Shown here one piece after another: positions 27,224-39,500 of a stretch of DNA of 64,000 nucleotides. Within the stretch, counting starts at the first letter, position 1. Each line of letters starts with the position of its first letter. Made by a program: the position numbers and the translations under genes. The DNA comes from Aporrectodea caliginosa (lineage: Eukaryota; Annelida; Clitellata; Crassiclitellata; Lumbricidae): NCBI GenBank assembly GCA_020284085.1, contig JACEVL010000427.1, positions 97,501-161,500 on the forward strand, in the 5' to 3' direction. Under the pieces are notes generated by a model. It did no database searches and was not told the origin of the DNA. It was given only the letters and a program-made list of their open reading frames with translations.

Positions 27224-27224
<1 letters not shown>

Positions 27225-27315
<91 letters not shown>
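27225..27315. repeat. ACAG tetranucleotide microsatellite
   Basis: About 22 perfect ACAG units. Confidence 0.97.
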
Positions 27316-27355
27316 TTGAAGAAGACAGACAGACATGATGAAGAAGAGCTTGTTG

Positions 27356-27356
<1 letters not shown>

Positions 27357-27407
<51 letters not shown>
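27357..27407. repeat. ATG trinucleotide microsatellite
   Basis: About 17 perfect GAT/ATG units. The poly-Met or poly-His frames across it are artefacts. Confidence 0.97.
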
Positions 27408-27408
<1 letters not shown>

Positions 27409-27419
27409 CAGGTTAAACA

Positions 27420-28110
27420 AAGAACCGACCCCGACGAGCAAGCGCGCCCTATGACAGCCATCGACAGCCACTGCACACAAAGACCCACACAGACGCCGTC
27501 GCCCAGTAATACACATCGCACACCTGCGCGCAAATAGTGCCGCACAAATCCGCAAAATTCTCGAGAATTCTCCAAAAACCCGCGGTGAAATATTAACAGA
27601 AGATGAGGATTAGAGTTATTAACATTCTTATTAAAACAAATTAGAAACGCTAGCGGTTCGAGCGATTTAACGGGTGGCGCAAGAATACAGTCTAGTAGGA
27701 TGCACAGATTGACATTAAAGCAATTGTTTTTTTACCGCAATTCGTTTGAACTGGTTGTGACGTTTGCATTCGGTTGTTCAACCATTTTCACCATTTCCGT
27801 TGCTATTTTACCATTTCATTTTTCGCCCGACGGTAGTAGAAAAGGTAAAGCATTTCTTGTTGTTAGAGTCGTTTTGATTCGAGTAGATTTTCGGTGTTTT
27901 CTGGCTACCTGTATAGGAATAATATTGCAGCGTACCTACCTGCTGTGCTGAGCGAATGCGGGGATCAAATGGTAACCATCGGTCACGGTTCCAGGATTCG
28001 CGCTTTTTGCCATTCTGTTTGATTCGTGTGGTAATAATCGGCGTATCAGAGAATCGAGCGGAATGTATGAACTGCTTCGGATGTGAACGACGCATAAATG
28101 AATATTGATT
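27420..28110 (+). promoter_or_regulatory. CpG-dense segment, probable promoter / 5'UTR region of LLGL
   Basis: CpG is common here (about 18 in 27425-27595, with clusters near 27650 and 27930-28100) but scarce in most of the window. The LLGL start codon lies in an exon with its own acceptor at 30535, so a non-coding first exon must lie upstream, and this is the best candidate region. A possible donor (AAAAG then GTAAAG) is at 27845. No TATA box or start site could be assigned. Confidence 0.45.
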
Positions 28111-30535
28111 TCTTGGATAAACTCGATGTGATTGTTTGGATTAATATTGGTGTAGTTGTAGCGTGCCACTCTGTTCTAGTTCTGTGGAGTAATTGTTCCC
28201 AAGGGAGGTTCAGCAGGCATACGCCGGGTGTTTTAGTGAAACATAATTTCATTTTTACAAATAAATATCTAAAAACATAGTGTGAGGTTCCTGAGGTGCG
28301 TGTGTTGGGAGGAAATTATATAGCGCTATCAAACAATTTATTTGTTAGAACTCTAGCAGTCAAGGGAACCAAGTTGGAATTAAATAAATCATCTTTAAGG
28401 TGAAATCTATGAAATAACTACAGTTTTCAAATAAAGTCAGAACGCACTGCTGGTTAGAAAGTTTGCCAATAAGAAGTTGAAAAGATATCTTAGGATTTTT
28501 AGTAGGTGATTTATATGTTGGTGCCCTACGTTGAACTATTTTTTTTAAATTTGTCGTGCACTTTTAAAGATGGTTGGTTTTAAGATTAGTGAGTAAGTGG
28601 AGAGACCCTTGTCTGTGCATGTCATTAATATATGTATGTCTGTTTGTAACTAGACATTTACATAGCAGCTTTAGAATACCCTCTAATGAGTAAAGCGGGA
28701 GAAACTGCTATTAACATTGATTGTGCACAAATAGGGTTTGGTAATGCCTTGTATCTGATAAATTTTGGTTACTTTAAAATGACCCTTAAAACGAACGTGG
28801 TCTGAAGTTTGAAATATCTTTCCACCTGATAGTCATACTACTGGAAAACCTGACTTTATGGGTTATATGGGGTTACACTTAAACGCTCAATTTCATGTGG
28901 AATACCAGGATTTTAACCCAGGATGCAGGAGCAAAAGTTGGAATGGTTGCCTGGGAATGTAAAATTGAGATACTATGTAAAAATTAATGTCTGCTTGTAT
29001 GACAACACAGAATAAGCGGTATATATGTCACCAGTCACATTCATGCTCTTAGACAATTGTGTGGTATCTACAATAGGCCACATCATGGCTTGTAAGGTGA
29101 TGTGAAAATGCACTGATTTATGCCTACTCCTATCTATGTTTGTAGTGTTTTGTTTACTTAAAAAAAAATGGCTATTAGTGCACATTAGCAAGCTGCCTTT
29201 CACAACTGCTACGTACAATGTACATTATTTAGGAAAAATGTTTGCGAAAGGCGTGAATTATATTTGGAATAATTACTTTCAGTTGTGCACATGACCTGAG
29301 CACAGCTGCTGAAATGGTAGATAAAACGGCCTAAGGCATATTTATGAATAGCGGATTTGACCTGTGACATGAGAGGGAGGAAACATTTGGCTATATATGG
29401 TAACTGCCTACCTAACTCCTTTGTATGGATCGTGGGCATCTGCAGGTAGGCATGGACAAGATGGGGTACACGTGTCCCTATTGAATCATAGCCGAACATT
29501 GTTGGCTTACTTCCGACTCTGATGAAGTGTCTGGTTTCCTTCTTCGTCCCTTCTGCACAATATATGTGGGTGCCCTTGAATTTGAAGCGGAAGCCAATGT
29601 GGAAACTATCTTTATTGTAAATGAATCAGTTAATGTTTTGGCTGGCTTGTTATAATTTTTAGTTTGTTTTCTGTAGTTTGGATATGGTGTTTACCATGTT
29701 TTAATTTAAATAATTTAGTGTGTAGCAGTGATGCTCATTGATGTTATTTATAGTAATTAGGTCATTTCCGGTACGTACATGTAAGTTATGTTTTGTGTAT
29801 GTTGCTTTGTGTTTTGCAATATTGAGAATGTTGTGGTTATGGTGATATCACTGTAGAGGGGAGGGAGGATATGGGGGAGATTTGTGGTTGTGGTCATAAA
29901 TTTTTTGACTTCTATCCTGGTTTTGTTGCAAAGCAAAGTTGTCAACATGTCATGTGATATTTTGCAATGGTTTATCTTAAACAGTGGTTACATTGACCGG
30001 TTGGATCAATGTTTGACTTCTTTGGCTGTTGACAGTTGGTGGTTTTGAATTTTCTGATGCAAGCAGTACATGGCCTAGCTGTTTGGTCCAATTTAGCTGC
30101 CTAGATCCTAGTGATAGCCCAGTGATTGGTTAAGTGGGCGCTGGTATAAAGTTAAAGAGTATTCATTTCGTAATATAGTCAAAGAGGAGGCAAGATTCAG
30201 AGTATAGCCATTGTTGATGGAGCTGGGCCACTGATGCATTAGAGTTTGGATGTTACTTATACTTGATGTTGGGACTGGAGTTTACCAATATGCCTGATGT
30301 GCAACATTGTAATTAAGTTTGTTTAAACAAGTGTAACAATTGTCAGTTTTCTCTGTAGATGTGTTCTTGAAATTGCTGGTATCATGGGTCTCTAAGTCTA
30401 TAGGGTCATTGTGGTGCTATATGAAATTTTTCATTATTTTTATTCCATTATGAGTTTTACTGATTGTTGTTGTTTGCAAGAGTTTGAGAGTCAGAGGTAG
30501 TTTTGTTGATGAGAGCTGGGTATTTGTTGTTTCAG
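28111..30535 (+). other. probable intron between the 5'UTR exon and the first coding exon of LLGL
   Basis: No supported coding sequence. It ends with the acceptor TTGTTGTTTCAG at 30524-30535. Confidence 0.45.
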
Positions 30536-30546
30536 AACTGTAAAGC

Positions 30547-33500
30547 ATGGATTCAGTTTTGAGGAAGTTGGGCTTGAAGAAAGGCGATTCTAAAGACAGC
30601 GACACGAGAAAACGACTGCAGAAGGAACTCTTCGCTTTCCAGAAAGTGAGCTATTTGTCGCTTGATCATACTGACACACTGTTGAATTCTGACTGAAGAA
30701 TTGACTAAGGAACTGACAAAATGGACTGTCCACTCTAGACTATCCCAAACTTGATTTGACCTGTCACTAAGCCATGCATGACTAGATTTAATTTGTCCAA
30801 GTTGGCATGATCAGTTCTGCCTGGGACACTGAATTTTCTGCATGTGATGTTTTAATACATAATGGATATTCACGTTTTCTGCAGATCAGTGACTGGCCAT
30901 GGCTATCTGCATCGGCAAGAGCCAGTTATTAACATAACTAGACTACTTACATTGCGTTTTTCAGGTGGGGCCAGTTCCAAGGCTGGATAAACAAGGAGGG
31001 CAACGACAATGGCCAGGGTGGCCATGTAAGATGTCGTTAAACACTCAAAAGTATGCCAGTTTTATTACTGGCATTTAAGATGAATGGATTCATGCTGTAC
31101 ATAAAAACCACACTGTGAGCCATGTGCTGTTAGCCATGTAGGCTAGAGCATGTTAACATGCACTGGCTGTCAGTTGCTGAATGCTCTTTCAAAGTTCTGC
31201 ATGCTGGGGGGTCAGAGCACTGCCCAGGTTATGTTAAGTTACTTTGAGTTTGTGGGTCATGTTTTCAGGATACTAGCTAGTGTTGCTTGGCACAACTTGC
31301 CCTGTGGTTTTGCCCAGCATGAAAATAAAATAAGTTGAAGCATGGTTCTTTGTGGCTGGACCTGTGGTTCTTTGTAGCTGGACCTGTGGTTCTTTGTGGC
31401 TGGACCTGTGGTTCTTTGTGGCTGGACCTGTGGTTCTTTGTGGCTGGACCTGTGGTTCTTTGTGGCTGGACCTGTGGTTCTTTGTGGCTGGACCTGTGGT
31501 TCTTTGTGGCTGGACCTGTGGTTCTTTGTGGCTGGACCTGTGGTTCTTTGTGGCTGGACCTGTGGTTCTTTGTGGCTGGGCCCGACATCTGGAATTGGCT
31601 CTCACATGCGTTTTATTGGGTTTCAAAGCTGCCTGTGTTAGTCATCTAGGCCAGAGTTTGAAATAGTCATGCTTCTGAGTGTTGACTTGATGACAGAAGG
31701 ATTTCAAGAGGTCCAAATGCACCAATCTCTGTCTTATAGAAACCTTTCAAGTTTTACTTCACAGCATGTACAAGTCATCTTGATAACGATTATATGAATA
31801 TCATTTCTGTGAATGGACTTAACCTGTTTTTAGCTGACTAAATAATTTTGTAGAATTGTAGATCATGCTTGCCTTGTTTTATGTAGTTTTTGGTCACATT
31901 AAAAGAAACCTTTTGGTGTTTATTTCAGGGCTTGGATTATGGTTTTCCTCACAAGCCAACGGCCCTTGCCTATGACCCTAGCCTTAGCTTTCTGGCTATT
32001 GGAACGTCAAGCGGTTTGCTCAGAGTGTATCCTTTACATTGAAACAAAAACAAGTAAAATTGAGATATGGCTGTACTAACCAAGAAATGTTTTTAAGATA
32101 TTCATCTTACTTACAATAAATCTATAAATCTACCCACGGAAGGATTCTTTAGTTGCGTGTTGTAAAAATAAAAAATGCATAGAAACCTCGTAACACATCG
32201 TCTCTGTGAATCGTGTTGAGTGTTGTGGTTATTTTCTAAGGCTGTATTAAATTGACATTTCAGTTTGTGTTGTAAGGAAGTATTGGGCGTTATATAAGTC
32301 CAATGAATGAATGAATCTGATGACTATCATTGGCCTGGGCATGTAATCAAATGCTTGTGCTTAGGATCATTTGGACGATTGATACATTTAAAATGTTCAC
32401 ATTCATGACTGTGCACATGTAGCTACAGTGCCTCACCTCTGACCTAAATTTCTCTTTTTATTTGTTTTGCCTAGTTATATCTGAAGTGGCAGTTAGCAGA
32501 GTTTAAACAGAGTTTATGATCTTGCCATGACCGTGTTAGTCAAACATTGTAAGTCCGTTGTGGTTGTACTGTCATTTTATCTAAACGACTATCTCCTTTC
32601 CAGTGAATGATTGTTTGTGTGGTGTCTCATAAATTCTGGAAGCTTCAAGTTGCTGTAGGCAATAATAATAAAGAGCGTGACAGGCTTTGAGTTTGCTTAA
32701 CCCATATTGGATGAAATATTAGTAACACATAGTTCACAGATATCACCCTTTGGCCTGTGCATGGTTTTCTGTTTTTGTTGCCATCTCCAAAGACATAGTT
32801 CAGCTAATCAGCTTACTCTGCATCAATTAGGTACTGACTGACATTTTAATTTAGTAAAAAGTTTATGAGAAGCAACAGTTCAGTTTAAATTTGTTTATTA
32901 AATAGGAAATTATCTTCTAAGCTAGCATAAATTTTAATGACCATTCACAGCGCTTACAAGGTGCTATGAAAATGTCCAGAACTTTATATTACTTCAAAAG
33001 GCGTAAAAAGTTCATTATTAAATTACATTAGATCCAGGAATGAAAAACCTGTTGTTGGTTGCCATAAGCTGTTTTCATAGCCTTGCTGTGCATTGGTCCA
33101 TTAATAACTTTAGGACACTGGTCCAGTAACCCAAATTTTGCTCAAATACCAGTTAGGCCAAAAAAAATAATGGTGTGTTTCCGGTAACAGAGTTAAAAAA
33201 AACTGGGTAGGTAGGTAGGAAAATAATTTTATTTTGGTAAAATAATTTTATGCAGTGATTTCCCAAAATTACGCCACTGCCCATTTATGCACAGCGGTAC
33301 ATGCTGTACCAAAGTATATATTTTCTATGCGAGTATTAAAAATGCCTTTTTGAAGAATGTATCTTCAAACTGCTGTAGAAAACAATCTTATTTATTTCAT
33401 TTTTGCTGACATCGTTTTTCTTCCAAGGTGAAATGGAAGGGGTAGGGGTGGGGAAGGAATTATGGATTATGTACATTAAACAATAAACGTGTAGCAGACA

Positions 33501-36500
33501 ACGGCTCTTTAGGAAATATGCATGGGTGGTAACGTGAGAAAATCGCTGACTTTTCGGTGTCTGTTATCTCCTCAACATCATACATGTGCGTAAATTGTCC
33601 ATGGGAAACATTGAGCCCATTTATTGTTATAATATTATTAACGCTGCATAGAAAGAAATATGGTTCCTAACGTCGTCTGCTAAGGAGACTGCTTGCTACG
33701 AAGATTGGATGCTATGAAGACTGGTTGTTAAGGAGACTAGTTGCTAATGAAGGCAGTTGCTAAGCAGGACAGTTTCTAAGGATAACTGTTGCTAAGGAAG
33801 GCGGTTGGTAAAGGGGCCAAGTCTGACTTTGAAACTGGTTGCTAATGAGGCTGACATAGAGGCTGCTTGCTACAAAGCTTGGTTGCTAAGAAGGCTGGTT
33901 GCTACAAAAGTAGAATGCTACAGAGGTTGTTAAGTAGGCTGATTGCTATTAGGAGGCTTTACTTTTATAATGGCACGTACGATAATAGGTATTTCTGATA
34001 CAATGAATATGGGGGTCAGATATGTGAAATAACCCTGTCAAATTACCTTGAGAAAATCCACCACTTTCGAGTCTATTACCTCCCTCTCCCAAACTCCACA
34101 CTTTAGCCCTTTTATTGCTGAAAATTTACGGCACCATTTTTTCCATTGAAAGACCGCTAGTTTCCGAACGTCTCTGCTTCAGTGAATGCACCTATAATGT
34201 CGTGATTCTACATCACCGGCATGCAAAGGCTTAATGTATGTGAAGTAGGAAAAAAAATTTTTTTTAACATTTTCCGTAAAAAAATATTTTTTTACAAAAT
34301 TTTCCGTAAAAAAATTTTTTTTTACAAAATTTTCCGAGTCGCGGCAAAAAAGTGAGTCGGTCGGGTTACCGGAAACACACCATTATTTTGTTTTGGCCTT
34401 ACGTAACAAATGATACATTGTTATAATACTTGTCTCCAGAATGCTGCAAGCTGATAACATACATCCTGAGGATCCTGAGTGGCCGAGTGGGTTGGTGCCC
34501 GCTCGCCGACGCCCCGGGTTCGCTTCCCGGTCGGGTCGGATTATCAGAGATTAATTTCTCGGATCTTTACTGCGGGTGGCTCGGTCGCATTATAAACGTG
34601 GAGTACAATACAACACACAATACAACACATCACAATATACTGGGGCGCGGTGGTGTAGGGGTATGTTCGGTGCCTTGCAGCTGGAGGGTTGCGGGTTCGG
34701 ATCCACCTCAAAGTCGCCGCGTAGGGACCCTGGGCAAGTCCCTTCACTCGCAATTGCTCATGCGCTTCGGCGTGAAACTCCGATTCAGCGTTCGCGCAGT
34801 AGTCGGGAGCGCCTCTGAATGGGAAATCTGGTTGAGGCGCTATAACAAGTGTTCAAATACAATACAATACAATACAATACAGGAAATTGCATTGTGCATT
34901 ACTTTTTCTTCCTATTGTCTGCTTATCAACAAATGTTACTTCAATGCCCAGTTTGTAGGCCTGGTTTTTTGTATCTGAAATGTATTAAAATTGATTTTTG
35001 CCAGCGGTTTTTGAGGTTGATCATTTTGATAATACATATTTAAGTAAGTAAGTATATCCTTTATTGAAAAACCAACTGCTAACCGCATTTTAGTGTACAT
35101 AGTTTATTGAAAAGATAAAAAAATGAATCCAAGTATGAAGCATCCGTGTGACAAATGTTTTACGAGATAGAGAGTTTGCCGTAGGTATGATTCTATTGTG
35201 GGCTGTGGGTACTCTTGGCCTTCATTTTGATGGAAAAGAAATGGCTTGGTCCTAACAGGGACATCTTTAACACTGCATACAAGTATGGACCTCATAATGC
35301 CCAATGTTAAAACATTGATTTTGCAGTGCAGAACAGATGGCTATGCTATCATTCATCGACCCTATTGTCTTTCTGATTGGTTTTCAGTCAGAGAGGGCTA
35401 ACAATTTTCCTATTGCCTTCCGTGCAGATGGTCGCTTTGCCTTTCGTCCTGCTGCTGTCTAACCTCACCAATTTTGGTTATATGGCTTAGCTTAACTGCA
35501 GTTTACAGTGCAATTAAGCATATTATTTGGAGTGTAATAGGGGAGATAGACAATGTGAGTGGTGTTATATTTGCTAAGTACGCCATTTACTGCTTGGTGG
35601 TTACAAGAACAGCATTTGTTTGAATGCTTTGTATTATTATTGTCAAGGTTATTAAGTGTGATGCATAAAAATGATAAAAATTGGTACTTTCTTGCCAATT
35701 AACTACCCAAATGACAATATTAGGATAATAACTGTGAAACATAAAAGCTATAGGTTTAGTGCCTTTTTGCCAACCAACTACTCAAATGACAATATCATAA
35801 TGATCGTACATAGAAGCGAGATCATACGTAGTGTAGTATAGTTTGTTGTACTATAGTTTGTAGCACTGTGGTGTTGTTGATTTAGTGATTGTACTCGAGT
35901 AGCGCTAGTGATTTAGTGTCACTCGATTGCTGTGGATAGATTAATAATATTTGTGGCTTTCACTTGTGTATTGGGATTTCACATGATACATCCAACTGGA
36001 TCATTGTGTGAAATTCTAAAAAAAATTAATTGCTGAGTTGCGTTGCCTGTGCAGAAGTGTCGGGTTGATGGATGGATGAAGTTGTGTTTGTGATTCGTCC
36101 AAAGTATCATTGACCTGGAAGAGCATGCTTCTGAAACCTGTTTTGAATACTTACCTTGCCTTGATGTGCTTGTGAGAACTTGTAATATTTACAAATATCC
36201 ATGTTGTTTTTAACTGAATTTGTCATCTTTTTTGGCTTTTAGTTCAATTTTGTTTCCTTGTACATTATTGCGATGCCTGGTTCTGTTCAAGTTACGTTAG
36301 ATGAGTGTGCATATGCTAAGTTTTACAGGCAGTTTTAGTTATAAAAACAGATTCTGATGTTTCCTTAATTCTGTGAAGCTATGGAAGGCCTGGAGTCCAG
36401 TTTGTTGGCCAGCATTCTGGTTCTGCAAGTGTCAGCCAGATTGTTTTCTTGCCAGACCAGGTACTTTTTGTGTTTCATCATCTTTCATTGCATTCTTGTC

Positions 36501-39500
36501 ATCCCTCTGTGCATGTCTCTTTAACACTTTAACAACGAGACTGTACTAAAAGCGACTGGGAAACCAATGCAGCTCATCGTTAAAGTGTTAAATGTAGTTC
36601 ATGAGATTGTTTCACCTATTTTCAGTTTGTTTTGCTACTTTTTACTTTTATGTTTTGCCATCTTCATTCTTGTTGCTACTTGCTAACTTCATATTTTGCC
36701 ATCTTCATTCTTGTTGTTATTTTTATATTATTTTCATTTTTTGGGACCTAATTTGTTATTTGAGCTCAGCTTTTCTATTTCCTGCTTATTTCCAGCGCCT
36801 GTGAGGAGTATTTCTTGAATATATATATTCGTTTATTTGAAAAAGAGACAAATCTGGGTGGCACACCGCACCCAGTTACATGTCGAAGCATAAACCAGAC
36901 AAATAAAATAATAAATGAAAAGAGTTAACAGAACTCTGTCAGTGGCGCTATATAAATTTACGATTACGATTATTAAATTATCAAGTGCTTTGCAAGTGAA
37001 AGTAAAAGAAAGGCCTTATGCTGTCCCCAATGGTAATAAAATAGTGTAGTAAATATGTGTCGAGCTGGTGTCTAATGCACAAGGCATCAACTGATGGCGT
37101 ACCAAAACAAAGTCGATCTAGAAGATCAGTCTGTAAGACAGAGAGGCAGCCTATGGAGGATAAGCAAGTTGATTCTCAAGAGAACCCTTTGCTCAACATA
37201 TTGTCAATCATATTCTTATGGCAAAGTTCTTGCTTTGTTACTAAGTTAATATAGATTGATATTACAAAAATGGTGCTAACTATACTTTAACTTAATGTTT
37301 CCTATCCATAATTGCTTGCTGCTGATGTCTGTGGATTTAAGGCAAGGCTGGTGACACGCTGTGAAGGTAATTCTCTGCACCTGTGGGAGATGAACACCAA
37401 AGATGGAAATCCAACAATGGATGAAATTAAGACATTCAAGATGGACGTCTGGTAAATGATGACATAGTTTTGGTTTCAGATTAAATTAAGTTTATATCCA
37501 GTTTTTGTGTTTTATGGAACCTGCTAATAAATGTTGAAACATGAAATTCAATATTAGCTGTTTCAATGTTTTATCTGATCTAACTTTTTTAATGACAAAA
37601 GACTAGTGAATTAAAATTTTATAAGTTATATAATAAATCTCTTTAAAGGAATTTAAGTACAGCTTTAAAAGTGATTTTTATTTAAAGTCTTTCTGAATGC
37701 ATTTGTAATAGATTCACTCTGTAAAATATAATTACATATGTGTTTGAAATATCAATATTGTATTAAACATTGAATACTTTGTTGTTGCATGTAAAACTGA
37801 AATATGCTAATAAGTAGTATTTGAGCAACAAAGAAGAGTGAGGATGTGTAATAGTGGAAATTTGTTTTTCAGCAAAGCAAAGAACGTGACTTGTTGCTGT
37901 GTTTCCTCGAAAGGAGACGAGATCCTTCTCGGCACTGACGGTGGAACTGTGTTCGTTCTCGACCTGGTGACCTTTGACCTGACAAGCAAGTCCTTCACAC
38001 CGGACGTTCTGCTTGAGAAGTGAGTGTTGATGTGGCATCTTAGCTCTAATATTTCATTTAGGACTGACCTAGCTTATTTTGTGAAATCACAAGGCTAAAA
38101 TATTGCATTTTAGCGAAGTAGGAAAATCAGAGATATATGGAGTAGAGAGTGACATGGGGAGACAATCTCGTCCCCATCCCCGCCCCGCAACAAGCAAGTC
38201 TTCCCCATCCCGCCCCATCCCCGCAGGGTTTGTCCCCATCCCTCGCCCAATCCCCCGCAGGTTTCTCCCCATCCCCACCCCATCCCCGCAGGACGACATC
38301 ACATTCCCGCAAAAGTTTACACCAATTAAAATTTAAAAAATAACATATTTTAGCTTACAAAGCTATTTGTATTGCTGACTGCATTAGTCTGTTATTGTCT
38401 TATCGACAGTTTGCATTAACCAAGTCTTGACCATTTCTGACTAGAAGGCTTTAGGAAAATAAGAAAATCTCCTTATCATTTCTCAAGTTCTTAACATCAC
38501 TCGGGTTTCTTGCCGGCTCATTCCCCATTGGTATTACCGCGAGTGTAAAACCCATTACCGCGGCATTGTTGTCCCCATTACCGCGGTATTACCGCAATTG
38601 TTGTCCCCATTAGGCGGGATTTACCGCGGTTATCAGGAAATTCCCATGTCACTCTCTAATATGGAGCACTTTTTGAGCTTCACTGAGACTTGTCCTTGGT
38701 TAGTGCTTACTATTATAGTTGGATTGGTGGTATGATAATTGCATGTTTGCATGTAGGCTATATATTTGTATGGGGAACTGTAAGAACCTCTCGAAAACAT
38801 CAAACTGTGCCATGTGTGATGGGAAATGGCTCATTAGTGTCAGACTTGAAAATGGGGTCAAAACAGTTGGAAGCCGGATGCAGTTTCAGTTAAACTTCTT
38901 CTGATGAATATTTGGATAAATCATTTAATTGAAAACTGACAATTTATTCTGGTTTTCAGTGACGACAGTACTTTTAAGCAAGTCTGTAGTTGATGTCACT
39001 ATGGAAGTGGATGATGAGCTACTTCTTCAGCAAAAAATTACTGGCCTTCAAAAGCATTTCACAGTTGAAATGATAGTTGAAGAAGAAGATTCCCTTAAGC
39101 TAGCCCTGAGGGAGCCATGGGCATGAAGTGTTAGCGACTTCATTTTCTTATCCTCGGCATATGTGTTGTGATCGGCTGGGTGTGCGCCTGACTCATTGAT
39201 TGATTGATTATTATATTTGCTATGCTGTTTGTGATCAGTACAAATATTCTGTTGAATGATAAATGGCTGATAGATTTCAATACAAGTACTTCTATCTTCC
39301 AGAGCTTCGGAAGACTTTAAAACTAACCCAGGAGCAATTGAGTTAATTCTTCAGCATCCTGCAACACCAGACAAGGTGAGCTGAAACAATGTCACATACC
39401 AACGTGTACTTCTTTGAAACCTTGTTTAACCCTTTAACGATGAGCTGTATTGGTTTCCCAGTCGCTTTTAGTACACGCTCGTCGTTAAAGGGTTAAGGTA

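Noticed and set aside
27225..27315. CRISPR-like array
   Set aside because: A 4-bp perfect microsatellite without spacers.
27196..27555. Poly-His / poly-Met frames
   Set aside because: Artefact of the ATG and ACAG microsatellites.
31273..31666. Long open frames on both strands with repeated residues
   Set aside because: They come from the 22-bp minisatellite, whose three-unit period leaves all frames open.
34462..34720. Two possible functional tRNA genes
   Set aside because: Box A and B are good, but the bodies, pentanucleotide tails and relatives elsewhere show they are SINE heads.
38960..39126. Exon-like frame in LLGL intron 5 with an acceptor (GGTTTTCAG)
   Set aside because: Joined to exon 5 it reaches a stop after about ten codons, and exon 5 joins exon 6 perfectly without it. 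The end is a SINE fragment. At most a poison exon.
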